A DNA stretch of 64,000 nt from Flavobacterium lipolyticum (GTDB taxonomy: Bacteria; Bacteroidota; Bacteroidia; Flavobacteriales; Flavobacteriaceae), in contig NZ_JAJJMN010000002.1 of assembly GCF_020905335.1 (NCBI RefSeq), forward strand, positions 248,001 to 312,000, given 5' to 3'. The position numbers and the translations under genes are program-made. Each line of letters starts with the position of its first letter. The first letter of the stretch is position 1. Below are positions 36,334 to 46,785 of the stretch, piece by piece. The notes under the pieces are model-generated. The model saw only the letters and a list, made by a program, of their open reading frames with translations. It ran no database searches and was not told where the DNA came from.

Positions 36334-39300
36334 ATGCAAATGAAAAAATCCTTCATTCCTTTTTTGATTTTCGTTTTATTATTAAGTATTTCGAAAACAG
36401 TAGCGCAAAATGATGCTGATAGACAACCACAAATTACACCTCCATATCCTGCAACTGCTGATTTAGGGAATTATGGTAATGTTCCTGTTGGACTTTTTAC
36501 AGGTTCACCTTCAGTAAATTTAGAATTATATACACTTAAAGAAGGTGGAAATACAATTCCTCTGTCGATGTCTTATAATTCAAATGGCGTTCAGGTAGAT
36601 GCAATTCCCAGACAGCTTGGTATAGATTGGAATTTAATAGCTACTGGAGTAATTACTAGAAGTGTAGTGGATCAGCCGGATGATGAAATAGCTTTTTATA
36701 ATGTTGATGCCTCATTGATTGATTGCATTCCAAATGATACCGCTAGGAATATAGCGGGAGCAAATCAGGTTGATACGGAGAAAGATGTTTTTAGTCTGAA
36801 TGCATTTGGGTTGTCTGTCAAATTTATATTTGCAGATGATAGAAGAAATACAATCCAAATTGAACAGAGTAAAATTAAAATTGTTTACGAAGGTGGTTTT
36901 TTTACTGTCATAGACGTTGATGGAACTGTCTATACTTTTGGAGGAACGAATGCTGTTGAAGAGTCACTCAGCAGAAACGAAGGAGTCTCAGGCCCTGTCC
37001 CCCCAGTACAATATAACACCGCCTGGTATCTTACTAAAATTCAAAAGCCAGGTGGAGTATCACCAGTAGTTTTTTCTTATTCTCAAGAATGGATGAGATT
37101 TTACAGCTCTTATTTTCAAAAAGCAGTATCAACTCAACAGAATATACGTAGTACAGGTTATATGAGTGGTATTTCCCAACCAAGAACTCAGACGTATAAG
37201 AACAAACAATATCATAAAACATCATTATTAAAAGAGATAAAAATTAATAATAAGAAAATAATTTTTGATTATGATTATAAAAATCCGCCTGCGGAATTTC
37301 AGAGTCATAATTCAAAACAACTGATTTCTATTAAGGTTTATAATGACACTATCAATTTAGCAAATTCTCTAATTAAAAAAATCGATTTTAATTACGATCA
37401 AATAACACCATCCAATATTGGTGCTAATGGGTATACCAATGTTGATCAGAAATTAATATTTCTGAAAGAAGTGCGAGAACAAGGAAAAAGTTCATCAGCT
37501 GAATTTGTTAAATACTCCTTTGATTATTATCAGCCCGAAAAACTTCCGGCAAGGCATTCATTTGCAAAAGATTTATATGGTTATTTTAATGGAGGTAATG
37601 GGGTAAATGATCTTATTTTTAACAATATCTCTACCAGTACCGTTCCCGGAAATGAGTGTTATTCTTCTCCATTATTTACTGCTTATAAAAGTATTGGTTC
37701 ATTGAGAGCTCCTAATGATTTACATACCTACTGTGGGATGTTGAAATCTATTTATTACCCAACTAAAGGAAAGACAGTTTTGGAGTATGAATCAAATAAA
37801 CTTGTTGCAAATGTTTTTGTGAAAGGGAAAAATGTTTCAACTGTTACGGTTGATTGTATGGATAGTACAACAGGTGTTTCGATTCCCTTCCAAATTGGTA
37901 AAAGGCAGGTTGTTGCTATTTCTGGTAATGTTGGAATAGGTGATGAAGAAGGACTCTGTGAAAATTATTTTGCAGCGCCACACCATGTAACAGGGCAGAA
38001 AGTTGTTGTTAAAATTCTCGATGCGTCTACAGATGCTATTTTGTATTCGTTCGATAATACTCAGGAAAGGGTTATAAATAAAGAAGTATGCCTTGAAGCA
38101 GGTTGGTATAAAATTACGGTGAAAGCTTCAAAGTGCTCTTTTGGTAATGCGTCTATTAAGTTCTTTCCAACTGGGATGGAACCCCATTGGGAAAATAAAG
38201 AAACTTCGATGGCCGGAGTACGAGTTATGCGTACTACTGATTATGATAATAATGGATCTGCGAATGTAAAAAGATATTATTATGGCACTTTGAATAATTT
38301 GGAAACATCTTCGGGGTCATTTGCGACAATTGATCCTTATATAACGGAGAATATAGATGTTTCGGATGTTGATTTAATTGATTTGGGACAATATACAGGA
38401 GATATATCCACTAGAGATTTTGTTAGAACCTTCACTGTAACTTCCAGTCCAAAAAAAACCCTTATTTCATTTGACGGAACAACAATAGGATATAGTTCTG
38501 TAGTAGAGAGCTGGGGTGGGGATCATTTCGAAAATGGAGGTATTGAGAATATTTTTGATGTTCATAGTGACATTGAACCGTTAATGTTATGTCAGGAAAT
38601 TATTAGAAATGTTAACTATTCTAATTCTCATTTAAATGGGAAACTTAGAAAGAAAAGAATCTTTAAAAAAGAAAATAGCTTGGTAAAAAATATATCAGTT
38701 GAACAATATTTTTATGATGCTAAACCCGAGTTAGAATACAGTAAAAATAATTTTGTAGGAATACCTTATTATAGCGCTAAAAATTTCGTACTGTACGTAA
38801 TAAACCAATATTCGATTACAAGCAGATTTAGTTATTTATCAAAGAAAATAGTATCCTCATTTGACATTAAGGGGCAAAATCCTGTGTCAGTAACAACCTT
38901 ATACGATTATGCTAATAATACCCATCTACAGTTAACATCAGAAAGTATTTTAAACTTAAATGAAGAGAAAGAGTTAGAAAAGAAATATTACTATCCTGAT
39001 GATTTATTAAACGAGCCTTTTATGGCCGAGTTAAAAACAGCGAACAGAATCGGTATATCGATAGCTATTGAGAAATATAGGAGAGGAACACTTTTTTCTA
39101 AGGATAAAACAGTTTATGATAAAAGTACGTCAACTAGTAATTTATTGCTTCTAAAAGCGATATATGCAGCTAAGTTTACAAATGAACTCCTTAATATTCC
39201 TAATATAGGTAATCTTGAAAAGAAAATTACTTACGATCAGTATGATGATAAGGGAAACATTTTGCAATATACACCTGAATCAGGAGTACCGGTGTCTATA

Positions 39301-40857
39301 ATCTGGGGATATAATAAAACACAACCTATTGCCAAAATTGAAAATGTATCTTATAGTTCGATCCCGGCAGGAACTATAATAAATTTACAGGAGCTTTCAA
39401 ATGCAGATACTGATAATTGCATGTCAGATGATTGTAGGGAACAGTTATTGAGAGAGGCTTTGAATGCTTTAAGAAATTCTTTTCCAAATAGTTTTATTAC
39501 CACTTATACTTACAATCCACTGCTTGGTGTTACAAGTATAATAGATCCGAAAGGAGTATCTTCTTATTATGAATATGATTCCTTTGGCAGATTGAAATTT
39601 GTAAAAGATCAGGATCTAAATGTAGTTCAAAAATATTGCTACAATTATAAAGGTCAGCAAACGGATTGCAGCGATAATACTTCGGCCAGCGAGTATTTCT
39701 ATAAAAGTGCAGCCAGAAACGGATCGTTTACCAGAAATAATTGTGCTGCAGGAGGAACAGGTCAAATGGTGAGTTACAGTCAGGCGGTTGGGGCGTATAC
39801 GTCTACGATTTCGCAGGCTGATGCGGACAGCAATGGTTTAAATAAATTTAATACTGATGGGCAAGCCTATGCCAATGCAAATGGGACCTGCACTTTTTAC
39901 AGTGCCGCAATAAACCGATCTATTACTAAGAATAACTGCGCGACAGGAGGAGCAGGTTCAAGTATTGTCTATAGTCAGCCGTATGGCGCAGCCTTTTCTA
40001 ATTCTTCACAGGCGGAAGCCGACAGTAAGGGATTAACTAAATTTAATGCTGAAGGACAAAACTTTGCAAATACAAATGGAACTTGTACTTTTTCTAACGT
40101 TAGCATAACAGGAAATTTTACCAAAAACAATTGCGTTGCAGGAGGTGTTGGACAGGTAGTTAGTTATACGCTTCCGGCAGGTTCAAAAACATCGACTGTT
40201 TCCCAAGCCGATGCAGATTCCCAAGCAGCAACCTTATTTAATACAAACGGGCAGGTAAATGCTAACGCTATTGGTTCCTGTATCTTTTCAAGTGCAAGTT
40301 TAACGGGTACATTTACTAAAAATAGTTGCTTTGGAGGAGGTGTGCCACAGGTCGTTAATTATACGCTGTGGGCAGGGGCGAAAACATCGACAGTTTCTCA
40401 GGCTGATGCAAATGCACAGGCAACAGTATTATTTAATGCAAACGGACAGATTTATGCTAATGCTATTGGAACTTGTACCTTTTCTAGTGTAAGCAAGACC
40501 GGTACATTTACTAAAAATAATTGTCCTGTTGAAGGTGTTGGGCAGGTCGTAAGTTATACACTTCCGGCAGGTTCAAAAACATCAACTATTTCTCAGGCTG
40601 ATGCAGATTGGCAGGCATTAGCTTTATTTAATGTAAATGGACAAGCAAAAGCTAATGCGACAAGTATTTGTACTTTTTATAATAAAGCTAAAAGCAGAAT
40701 GTTTGTACTGAGTAAGTGTCCCGAAAAAAGTAATACTACATATACTGTTCCTGCCGGGCAATATTCCTCTACAATTTCACAAGAAGATGCAGATGCAAAA
40801 GCTCAAAAAGATATCAATGCGTTTGGAAAAGATTTCCGTAAAGGGAAATGTTGGTAA
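36334..40857 (+). CDS. Giant Rhs-associated protein with DUF5977 repeats
   Basis: A 1507-residue exported protein with signal peptide (about 1-26, ending TVAQN; the second Met at residue 3 is an equally good start). Residues 30-1110 form a beta-rich region with RHS/YD-like motifs, including GVSSYYEYDSFGRLKFVKDQD near 1075-1095. The C-terminal part is six DUF5977 repeats of about 64 residues (39709-40854), each with a TFTKNNC core, PAGSKTSTISQADADAQA and a second cysteine in CTF. It precedes the toxin-bearing Rhs protein by 24 bp. In such pairs it may help build the shell or anchor it on the surface; that is inference. Confidence 0.85.
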   Translation: MQMKKSFIPFLIFVLLLSISKTVAQNDADRQPQITPPYPATADLGNYGNVPVGLFTGSPSVNLELYTLKEGGNTIPLSMSYNSNGVQVDAIPRQLGIDWNLIATGVITRSVVDQPDDEIAFYNVDASLIDCIPNDTARNIAGANQVDTEKDVFSLNAFGLSVKFIFADDRRNTIQIEQSKIKIVYEGGFFTVIDVDGTVYTFGGTNAVEESLSRNEGVSGPVPPVQYNTAWYLTKIQKPGGVSPVVFSYSQEWMRFYSSYFQKAVSTQQNIRSTGYMSGISQPRTQTYKNKQYHKTSLLKEIKINNKKIIFDYDYKNPPAEFQSHNSKQLISIKVYNDTINLANSLIKKIDFNYDQITPSNIGANGYTNVDQKLIFLKEVREQGKSSSAEFVKYSFDYYQPEKLPARHSFAKDLYGYFNGGNGVNDLIFNNISTSTVPGNECYSSPLFTAYKSIGSLRAPNDLHTYCGMLKSIYYPTKGKTVLEYESNKLVANVFVKGKNVSTVTVDCMDSTTGVSIPFQIGKRQVVAISGNVGIGDEEGLCENYFAAPHHVTGQKVVVKILDASTDAILYSFDNTQERVINKEVCLEAGWYKITVKASKCSFGNASIKFFPTGMEPHWENKETSMAGVRVMRTTDYDNNGSANVKRYYYGTLNNLETSSGSFATIDPYITENIDVSDVDLIDLGQYTGDISTRDFVRTFTVTSSPKKTLISFDGTTIGYSSVVESWGGDHFENGGIENIFDVHSDIEPLMLCQEIIRNVNYSNSHLNGKLRKKRIFKKENSLVKNISVEQYFYDAKPELEYSKNNFVGIPYYSAKNFVLYVINQYSITSRFSYLSKKIVSSFDIKGQNPVSVTTLYDYANNTHLQLTSESILNLNEEKELEKKYYYPDDLLNEPFMAELKTANRIGISIAIEKYRRGTLFSKDKTVYDKSTSTSNLLLLKAIYAAKFTNELLNIPNIGNLEKKITYDQYDDKGNILQYTPESGVPVSIIWGYNKTQPIAKIENVSYSSIPAGTIINLQELSNADTDNCMSDDCREQLLREALNALRNSFPNSFITTYTYNPLLGVTSIIDPKGVSSYYEYDSFGRLKFVKDQDLNVVQKYCYNYKGQQTDCSDNTSASEYFYKSAARNGSFTRNNCAAGGTGQMVSYSQAVGAYTSTISQADADSNGLNKFNTDGQAYANANGTCTFYSAAINRSITKNNCATGGAGSSIVYSQPYGAAFSNSSQAEADSKGLTKFNAEGQNFANTNGTCTFSNVSITGNFTKNNCVAGGVGQVVSYTLPAGSKTSTVSQADADSQAATLFNTNGQVNANAIGSCIFSSASLTGTFTKNSCFGGGVPQVVNYTLWAGAKTSTVSQADANAQATVLFNANGQIYANAIGTCTFSSVSKTGTFTKNNCPVEGVGQVVSYTLPAGSKTSTISQADADWQALALFNVNGQAKANATSICTFYNKAKSRMFVLSKCPEKSNTTYTVPAGQYSSTISQEDADAKAQKDINAFGKDFRKGKCW
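39709..40854 (+). repeat. Six tandem DUF5977 repeats
   Basis: Units of about 190-200 bp encode related 64-residue repeats, each with paired cysteines. Units three to five are most similar to each other at DNA level, pointing to recent duplication. The last unit is shorter and ends KGKCW. Confidence 0.85.
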
Positions 40858-40881
40858 ATTCTGTTATTAATTGATAAAATA

Positions 40882-43800
40882 ATGACTCTTATGAAAATAT
40901 ATATAGCAGGAGTAATTTTACTATTCTTTATAAGTGAGAGTATCAAAGCTCAAACTTTAAGCAATGGCAACTTTATATACACCCTAAGTCCTAAAAAACC
41001 GGTTAAAGCAGCAAATCTAAGTACGCTGACCAAGGACGAAATGAGTCAGACTGTAACCTATTTTGACGGATTAGGCCGTCCGATACAAACCATTGCCATC
41101 GGTCAGGGAACAGGAGACAAAGACATTGTAACCCCTATGGAGTATGATGACTTTGGCCGGCAAGTCAAAGAATACCTGCCGTATGCAGTGGCCAATGGAA
41201 GCAACAGTTACCCCATGATCGACCCGAAAACAGCTATAAGTGCAGCAACCATCTTTTATGGTAAATCGGAATACGATAATACCTCAAATCCTTTCTCTCA
41301 AAAAGCATTTGAACCATCACCATTGAACCGCGTTTTAAAACAAGCTGCTCCGGGAGCTTCGTGGGAAATGGGCAAAGGCCATGAAATTAAAATCGATTAC
41401 CAGGCCAATACCGATGTGGATGCGGTAAAACTCTACAAAGCCAATACTACTTGGGACGCAGGTTTAGGATTGTACGACATTAGTTTTACTGATGCAGGAA
41501 CCTATGCGGAAGGAAGACTCTATAAAACGATTACGCACGATGAAAATACAACTGCAACCCCAAGCGAAAGTGCCGGTTCGACGGTAGAATTTAAAAATAC
41601 CGAAGGGCAGGTTATCTTAAAAAGAACCTACAATTCAGGCAATCCACATGATACGTACTACGTTTACGATATTTATGGGAATCTGACCTATGTATTGCCC
41701 CCAAAAGTATCGGGTGCAGTTAATGACGAGATTCTAAACGGATTGTGTTACCAGTACAAATACGACTACCGCAATCGTCTGGTCGAGAAAAAACTGCCCG
41801 GAAAACAATGGGAGTTTATAGTGTACGACAAACTCGATCGTCCCGTAGCCACAGGACCGGCTTTTTCACCTTTTAAAGATGAAACTGCCGAAGGCTGGCT
41901 CATTACCAAATACGACGCCTTTAGCAGACCTGTTTATACGGGCTGGAGCAGTCAAACCTCAAATTCAGCTACCAGAAAGGCATTACAGGATGCCCAAAAT
42001 ACCGCTGCCGTTTTATTTGAAACGAAACAAAGTTCAGGAACCATAGACGATATACCGGTATACTACAGCAATAACATTGCTCCAACGAAATTTAAACTTT
42101 TAACCGTTACCTATTACGACAATTATAATTATCCTAATGCAGCTGTTAAGCCTACAACTATTGAAGATCAGACCGTTTTAGACAATGCCAAAGGTCTGGT
42201 AACCGGAAACTGGACAAGAGCCTTAACCACTGCCTCAGAAACATCAGGAGAAACCACCACTACCTTTTACGATCGAAAAGCCAGAGCAGTGAGTACTCGA
42301 ACTCAGAATTATTTAAGCGGTTATACCAATACCGACAGCAAACTAGATTTTATTGGAAAGTCACTCTATACCATCACCAAACACAAACGTACCTCAGGAG
42401 ATACCGAGCTCATCATAAGAGAAGAATACACCTATTCGCCGCAGGATCGTTTGCTGACGCACACCCACCAAATCAATGGCGGAACAGTAGAACTTTTGGC
42501 AGATAACACTTATGATGACTTAGGACAATTGATCGTTAAAAATGTAGGGAACAACACAGCAAGCCCTTTGCAGAAAGTACATTATAGGTACAACATTAGA
42601 GGCTGGCTTACCGGAATCAACAATGTGGAGAACCTACAGCAAGATACGGACCCGGTGGATTTGTTTGCCTTTAAGATTAATTACGACAAACAGCCGGGTA
42701 ATTCACAGGTTCAGGCTTTGTACAACGGAAATATTTCAGAAACCTATTGGAAGACCAACACCGATCTTACCAAGCGTTCCTATGGGTATCAGTACGACAA
42801 TCTGAATCGTTTAACCAGTGCAATTTACAGTAAACCCAATGATGCTATTCCGATTTCAGGGGCCTATAACGAAAGTTTGAGTTATGATAAAAACGGAAAC
42901 ATTAAATCTTTGCAGCGATATGGAACCAGTGATGCACCGTCTATTGTTTTTCAAACAGATGATTTGACTTATGATTATTTAAATGAAAACTCCAATCAAC
43001 TGACCAGAGTAACCGACGGTACTGCCGGAAATGACAACGAGGGTTTTATAGATGCTAATAAAATCGGGGATGATTTTACCTATGATGCCAATGGAAATAT
43101 GATTACCGATAAAAACAAAAACATTACTTCTATCACTTACAACCACTTGAATTTACCTCTAAAAATTACCTTTGCGACCACCGGAAATATTGAGTACATT
43201 TACAATGCCAATGGCGTAAAACTAAGTAAAACGGTTAATAAAGGCACTTGTATCACTACCATTACAGACTATTTAGGAGGATTTCAATATGAAAGTATGG
43301 CCAACAAATGCACAAGGGCAGGAAGAGGATATACCGGAGTTCTGAAGTTTTTCCCAACTGCTGAAGGTTATGTAGAGCCTTCAGGAAGTTCTTATAAATA
43401 TATCTATCAATACAAAGATCACTTAGGTAACATACGATTGAGTTATACTAAAAATCCGGCAACCCAAGTTCTTACTATTATTGACGAGAATAATTATTAT
43501 CCTTTTGGATTGAAACACAAGGGGTATAATGATTATGTAGCTGCTAGTAATAAGTATAAGTACAACGGGAAAGAACTCCAAGATGAACTAGGACTTAACA
43601 TGTACGCAATGGATATTCGTCAATATGACCCAGCTATAGGTAGGTGGACAGTAATTGACCCCGTTACACATCATACAGAATCACCATATAGTGCATTTAA
43701 TAATAACCCTGTATTTTGGAAAGACCCAAGTGGAGCAGATAGTCAAATATCAGATTTAGTTAAAAAACTTTGGGATTTGACGCCTGATGATGGCAATGTT

Positions 43801-44463
43801 TATACTTATACTTTTAATAATGAAGACCCAAAAAAGAAAACGACAACAGATGCAGGTCATGGTGATAAAACTGGCTGTTGTGTTGACCCTGGTACAATAG
43901 ATGGTTCTGAATATGAAAAAGATTATGCCTTAAAAGTTGAACAATCCGTCAATAGTTGGTTAAATGAATGGGGTATAGATAATCAAAGTACTAGAACAGG
44001 GGACATAGATAAATCAGGACAAAAAAAAATTGCTTGGAGATTAAAAGCAGCTAAAAATCATGGTTCAATTATAATGGTTAGTATTCATATAGATTCAGGT
44101 GGTAAAGATGGTCTTTTTGCTATCTATGATAAAGATAATTTAGAATCTAAATCATTAGCTATGAAAATAGCAAGTAGTTACACATTTGGATTAGGAGACG
44201 CTGATGGCATTAAAGAGGATGTTAGAAATTTAGGTATAGTCCAAAGATTCTCCGGAAAAGCATCTGTTTTATTGGAATTAGGAGGTATTGCAAATAAAAA
44301 CATGAGAGATAGAATAAATACTAACTCAAATTTGATGGGCTATGATATAGCAAGAGGTATGTATTTATACCTAAATGGAGTAGAACCGCCTACGCCCCAA
44401 ACGAACAAAGCACCTGCAACAACATCACCATGGCCAGAAATGTTTAATCCTTTTAAATTTTAA
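40882..44463 (+). CDS. Rhs polymorphic toxin with C-terminal amidase_3 domain
   Basis: A 1193-residue exported Rhs/YD-repeat protein: signal peptide (1-24, ending IKAQ), a DUF6443-type N-terminal region (about 30-160), YD repeats (VYDIYGNLTYVLPP, EYTYSPQDRLLTHTH, YQYDNLNRLTSA and others), and the core-end motif KDHLGNIRLSYTKN to DPAIGRWTVIDPVTHHTESPYSAFNNNPVFWKDPSG. After this conserved boundary (about residue 950) comes a zinc N-acetylmuramoyl-L-alanine amidase domain with DAGHG (H993), EKD (E1012), SIHIDS (H1069) and LLELGG (E1132), all ligand and catalytic residues present. The toxin would cut peptidoglycan. A lipoprotein gene follows 2 bp later as likely immunity. Some caution: delivery route is unproven. 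Confidence 0.9.
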   Translation: MTLMKIYIAGVILLFFISESIKAQTLSNGNFIYTLSPKKPVKAANLSTLTKDEMSQTVTYFDGLGRPIQTIAIGQGTGDKDIVTPMEYDDFGRQVKEYLPYAVANGSNSYPMIDPKTAISAATIFYGKSEYDNTSNPFSQKAFEPSPLNRVLKQAAPGASWEMGKGHEIKIDYQANTDVDAVKLYKANTTWDAGLGLYDISFTDAGTYAEGRLYKTITHDENTTATPSESAGSTVEFKNTEGQVILKRTYNSGNPHDTYYVYDIYGNLTYVLPPKVSGAVNDEILNGLCYQYKYDYRNRLVEKKLPGKQWEFIVYDKLDRPVATGPAFSPFKDETAEGWLITKYDAFSRPVYTGWSSQTSNSATRKALQDAQNTAAVLFETKQSSGTIDDIPVYYSNNIAPTKFKLLTVTYYDNYNYPNAAVKPTTIEDQTVLDNAKGLVTGNWTRALTTASETSGETTTTFYDRKARAVSTRTQNYLSGYTNTDSKLDFIGKSLYTITKHKRTSGDTELIIREEYTYSPQDRLLTHTHQINGGTVELLADNTYDDLGQLIVKNVGNNTASPLQKVHYRYNIRGWLTGINNVENLQQDTDPVDLFAFKINYDKQPGNSQVQALYNGNISETYWKTNTDLTKRSYGYQYDNLNRLTSAIYSKPNDAIPISGAYNESLSYDKNGNIKSLQRYGTSDAPSIVFQTDDLTYDYLNENSNQLTRVTDGTAGNDNEGFIDANKIGDDFTYDANGNMITDKNKNITSITYNHLNLPLKITFATTGNIEYIYNANGVKLSKTVNKGTCITTITDYLGGFQYESMANKCTRAGRGYTGVLKFFPTAEGYVEPSGSSYKYIYQYKDHLGNIRLSYTKNPATQVLTIIDENNYYPFGLKHKGYNDYVAASNKYKYNGKELQDELGLNMYAMDIRQYDPAIGRWTVIDPVTHHTESPYSAFNNNPVFWKDPSGADSQISDLVKKLWDLTPDDGNVYTYTFNNEDPKKKTTTDAGHGDKTGCCVDPGTIDGSEYEKDYALKVEQSVNSWLNEWGIDNQSTRTGDIDKSGQKKIAWRLKAAKNHGSIIMVSIHIDSGGKDGLFAIYDKDNLESKSLAMKIASSYTFGLGDADGIKEDVRNLGIVQRFSGKASVLLELGGIANKNMRDRINTNSNLMGYDIARGMYLYLNGVEPPTPQTNKAPATTSPWPEMFNPFKF
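43363..43606 (+). repeat. Rhs core-end repeat R0 (within active gene)
   Basis: The 244-bp parent copy of a sequence encoding EGYVEPSGSSYKYIYQYKDH through ELQDELGLNMY. It recurs at 45214, 46860 and 48449 with the same 244-bp length and no indels, and truncated at 50244. Confidence 0.93.
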
Positions 44464-44465
44464 AT

Positions 44466-45056
44466 ATGAAAATAGAAAAATCATTATTGTTTATTTTTAT
44501 TATTTTATTAAATTCATGTAACTCACAAAATCATAATTCAAAAAAAGCGCTAATAAATAGTAGCAAAGTTGATGTTTTAACCGTAAATAGAGTAAAGGCT
44601 TTTTATTTTATGAACAAAATGGACAAATCTATTACAGCATTTGTAAAACTGGATACTATCAATCCAATAGATTTAGATGAAGTAATTGAAGAAAATTTAA
44701 AACTAAGTCCAAATTCATTTACAATTGAAATTAATAAAAAAATTATCGAACTTAATTTTAATGAGAAAATAAACAGGTGGATTAAGATAAAAAGTCAAAT
44801 AGATAATGCTATTGATAAAAGTGAAAATGTGGATTATTTAGAGTTTTTTTACAAAAATTCAAAAACAAATAAATTATTTAATAAGTATGTAACAAATAAA
44901 ATTTCACAAGATTGGGGTAGTTTATCAAGTTCAGATAGTTATAATGTATACTTTGATATAATAACGACTATATCTGATTTAGATAATAAAAATGAAAAAG
45001 AAGTAATTTCAAGTTTTTATCATTTTATGGAAGTATCATCAATTCCTAAAGATTAA
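44466..45056 (+). CDS. Putative immunity lipoprotein to the amidase toxin
   Basis: A 196-residue protein with a lipoprotein signal (lipobox LLNSC, C18). The rest is Lys/Asn/Glu-rich with no family I recognise. It starts 2 bp after the amidase-bearing Rhs gene on the same strand, the usual place for immunity. A periplasm-facing lipoprotein is what would be needed to block a peptidoglycan amidase. GC content is clearly lower than the Rhs body, typical of exchangeable toxin-immunity modules. Confidence 0.7.
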   Translation: MKIEKSLLFIFIILLNSCNSQNHNSKKALINSSKVDVLTVNRVKAFYFMNKMDKSITAFVKLDTINPIDLDEVIEENLKLSPNSFTIEINKKIIELNFNEKINRWIKIKSQIDNAIDKSENVDYLEFFYKNSKTNKLFNKYVTNKISQDWGSLSSSDSYNVYFDIITTISDLDNKNEKEVISSFYHFMEVSSIPKD

Positions 45057-45213
45057 AATAAGTAGCATTTCCTTTTATACTTCTGATTTAATTGAATATT
45101 CATAAAATACTCCGAGTAGTTCTTTATGAAAGCTATGGGAATGTTTCCTGACTTAACACCCACAAACCAACTAAAATCCATTCCTTATTCAGAGTGGCTT
45201 TTTCCCAACTGCT

Positions 45214-45457
45214 GAAGGTTATGTAGAGCCTTCCACAGGTTCTTACAAATATGTGTATCAATACAAAGATCACTTAGGTAACATACGATTGAGTTATACT
45301 AAAAATCCGGCAACCCAAGTTCTTACTATTATTGAAGAAAATAATTATTATCCTTTTGGATTGAAACACAAGGGGTATAATGATTATGTTGCTACTAGTA
45401 ATAAGTATAAGTACAACGGCAAGGAACTCCAAGACGAGTTGGGGCTTAACATGTACG
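45214..45457 (+). repeat. Rhs core-end repeat R1 (orphan cassette 1)
   Basis: A 244-bp near-copy of 43363-43606. Homology begins slightly upstream, at 45198 (CTTTTTCCCAACTGCTG also precedes R0). An in-frame stop lies just before the homology, so the cassette has no own start or signal peptide. Confidence 0.93.
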
Positions 45458-46314
45458 ATTATGGAGTAAGGAATTATGATCCTGCGATTGGGAGATGGAT
45501 GAATATTGACCCATTAGCAGAAATATCAAGAAGATTCTCTCCATATACTTATGCACTTGATAATCCAGTATTTTTTATAGACCCAGATGGTAGAAAAGCT
45601 GAAGCTGGACAATCTGGAAATTATTATGATTGGGATGAAGGAATTTACAAAAATAAGGATACGGGAGAACAAGTAGATGCTAATGTGGCTATTGCAAGTC
45701 ATACCAATGATATTGACCCACCCAAAAAAGGAAGTTCTTGGGGAGATAAATTTAGAAGTATGGCGGACTCAGCTAGTAAATGGGTTGATAATGCTTTTGG
45801 TAACGATGCTAGACAGATGGCAGATAATGCTAGTCAATGGGCAACGGATTATAGTGAAGCTCATTCGAGTATAGGTGCAGGTGATATTTGGGCTAGGCAG
45901 ATGGAACCTATCAAAGAGCTTTACGAATTAGGCTTAGGTGCGACGGGTGTAGGAATATCAAATACCAGAAGTTTTGCAAAATTTGCACCAGAAGGCTATA
46001 CTGTTGCGGCAGAAAAGTTTGATTATTTCTTTGGAAAAGTTAATTCTTCACCTGATAATATGAGAAGGTCTTTGCAGAATTTGAGTGATTTAAAAGAAAT
46101 GGGCTTAGCTTCTAAAGGTGCGTTGATAAGAATGTTTAATAAAGCATTTTCTTCTGGGACTGAAATAAGCACGAAGTTTACTCCGCATGGAACAACAATA
46201 ACAAAACAGGTACAAGTTGGTGAGCATGCGTTAAATGTAGGCTTTTTCTATAAAGCGGGCAATATGGATGCTACTCCAGCTGTAACAACTATTATTCCTA
46301 AATTAAAACATTAA
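45253..46314 (+). CDS. Orphan Rhs toxin cassette 1
   Basis: A 353-codon frame; the open frame begins near 45198, and the marked start is only an in-frame GTG inside the Rhs core, so it is probably silent as it stands. It holds the end of the Rhs core, DPAIGRWMNIDPLAEISRRFSPYTYALDNPVFFIDPDG, then a 250-residue toxin region. The last 100 residues (YFFGKVNSSPDNMRRSLQNL to ALNVGFFYKAGNMDATPAVTTIIP) resemble small nuclease-type toxin tips of polymorphic toxins, though I cannot name the family. A paired gene follows at 46317. Confidence 0.75.
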   Translation: MYQYKDHLGNIRLSYTKNPATQVLTIIEENNYYPFGLKHKGYNDYVATSNKYKYNGKELQDELGLNMYDYGVRNYDPAIGRWMNIDPLAEISRRFSPYTYALDNPVFFIDPDGRKAEAGQSGNYYDWDEGIYKNKDTGEQVDANVAIASHTNDIDPPKKGSSWGDKFRSMADSASKWVDNAFGNDARQMADNASQWATDYSEAHSSIGAGDIWARQMEPIKELYELGLGATGVGISNTRSFAKFAPEGYTVAAEKFDYFFGKVNSSPDNMRRSLQNLSDLKEMGLASKGALIRMFNKAFSSGTEISTKFTPHGTTITKQVQVGEHALNVGFFYKAGNMDATPAVTTIIPKLKH

Positions 46315-46316
46315 AT

Positions 46317-46778
46317 ATGAATATTAAATTTGAAAGAATAAAGAAAGCTGAATTTAAAAATAAGCAAAATTCTATTGTTTTATTCGAGAAAATATCAGAT
46401 GATAATTTCGGAGAGATTCAATCGAATGGATGTATTTTTCAATTTGGTTGGAGAGGAGATTTTATTTTGCCTGTTGTAAAAGAGATTGATTCGATGAGAT
46501 TTGGTTTAGGAGTTGACTTTAATTTTATTATTGTAGATAGTGAAAAAAAAGAAATTATATATAAAATAGAATTAGATGACTACTTTATTAATTTTATTGT
46601 TATCGGTAATGTGATTTATATTGCTTCTGAACTAAAAGTAATTCAACTAAGGATAGATAATTTTGAAATTTTAAATGAGTTTTATTTACCTGAAATATTT
46701 GATGATTTTGTTATAACAAATGATTCAATTATGGCTTCATGTATAGACAATCAAAGCATCAATTTGAATAACTTTTAA
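46317..46778 (+). CDS. Putative immunity protein, cassette 1
   Basis: A 153-residue cytoplasmic, beta-strand-rich acidic protein without signal peptide or recognised family. It starts 2 bp after the cassette 1 toxin stop, as expected for its immunity gene. A cytoplasmic location fits a toxin acting on nucleic acid inside the cell. It is AT-rich compared with the Rhs core. Confidence 0.68.
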   Translation: MNIKFERIKKAEFKNKQNSIVLFEKISDDNFGEIQSNGCIFQFGWRGDFILPVVKEIDSMRFGLGVDFNFIIVDSEKKEIIYKIELDDYFINFIVIGNVIYIASELKVIQLRIDNFEILNEFYLPEIFDDFVITNDSIMASCIDNQSINLNNF

Positions 46779-46785
46779 CATACAA

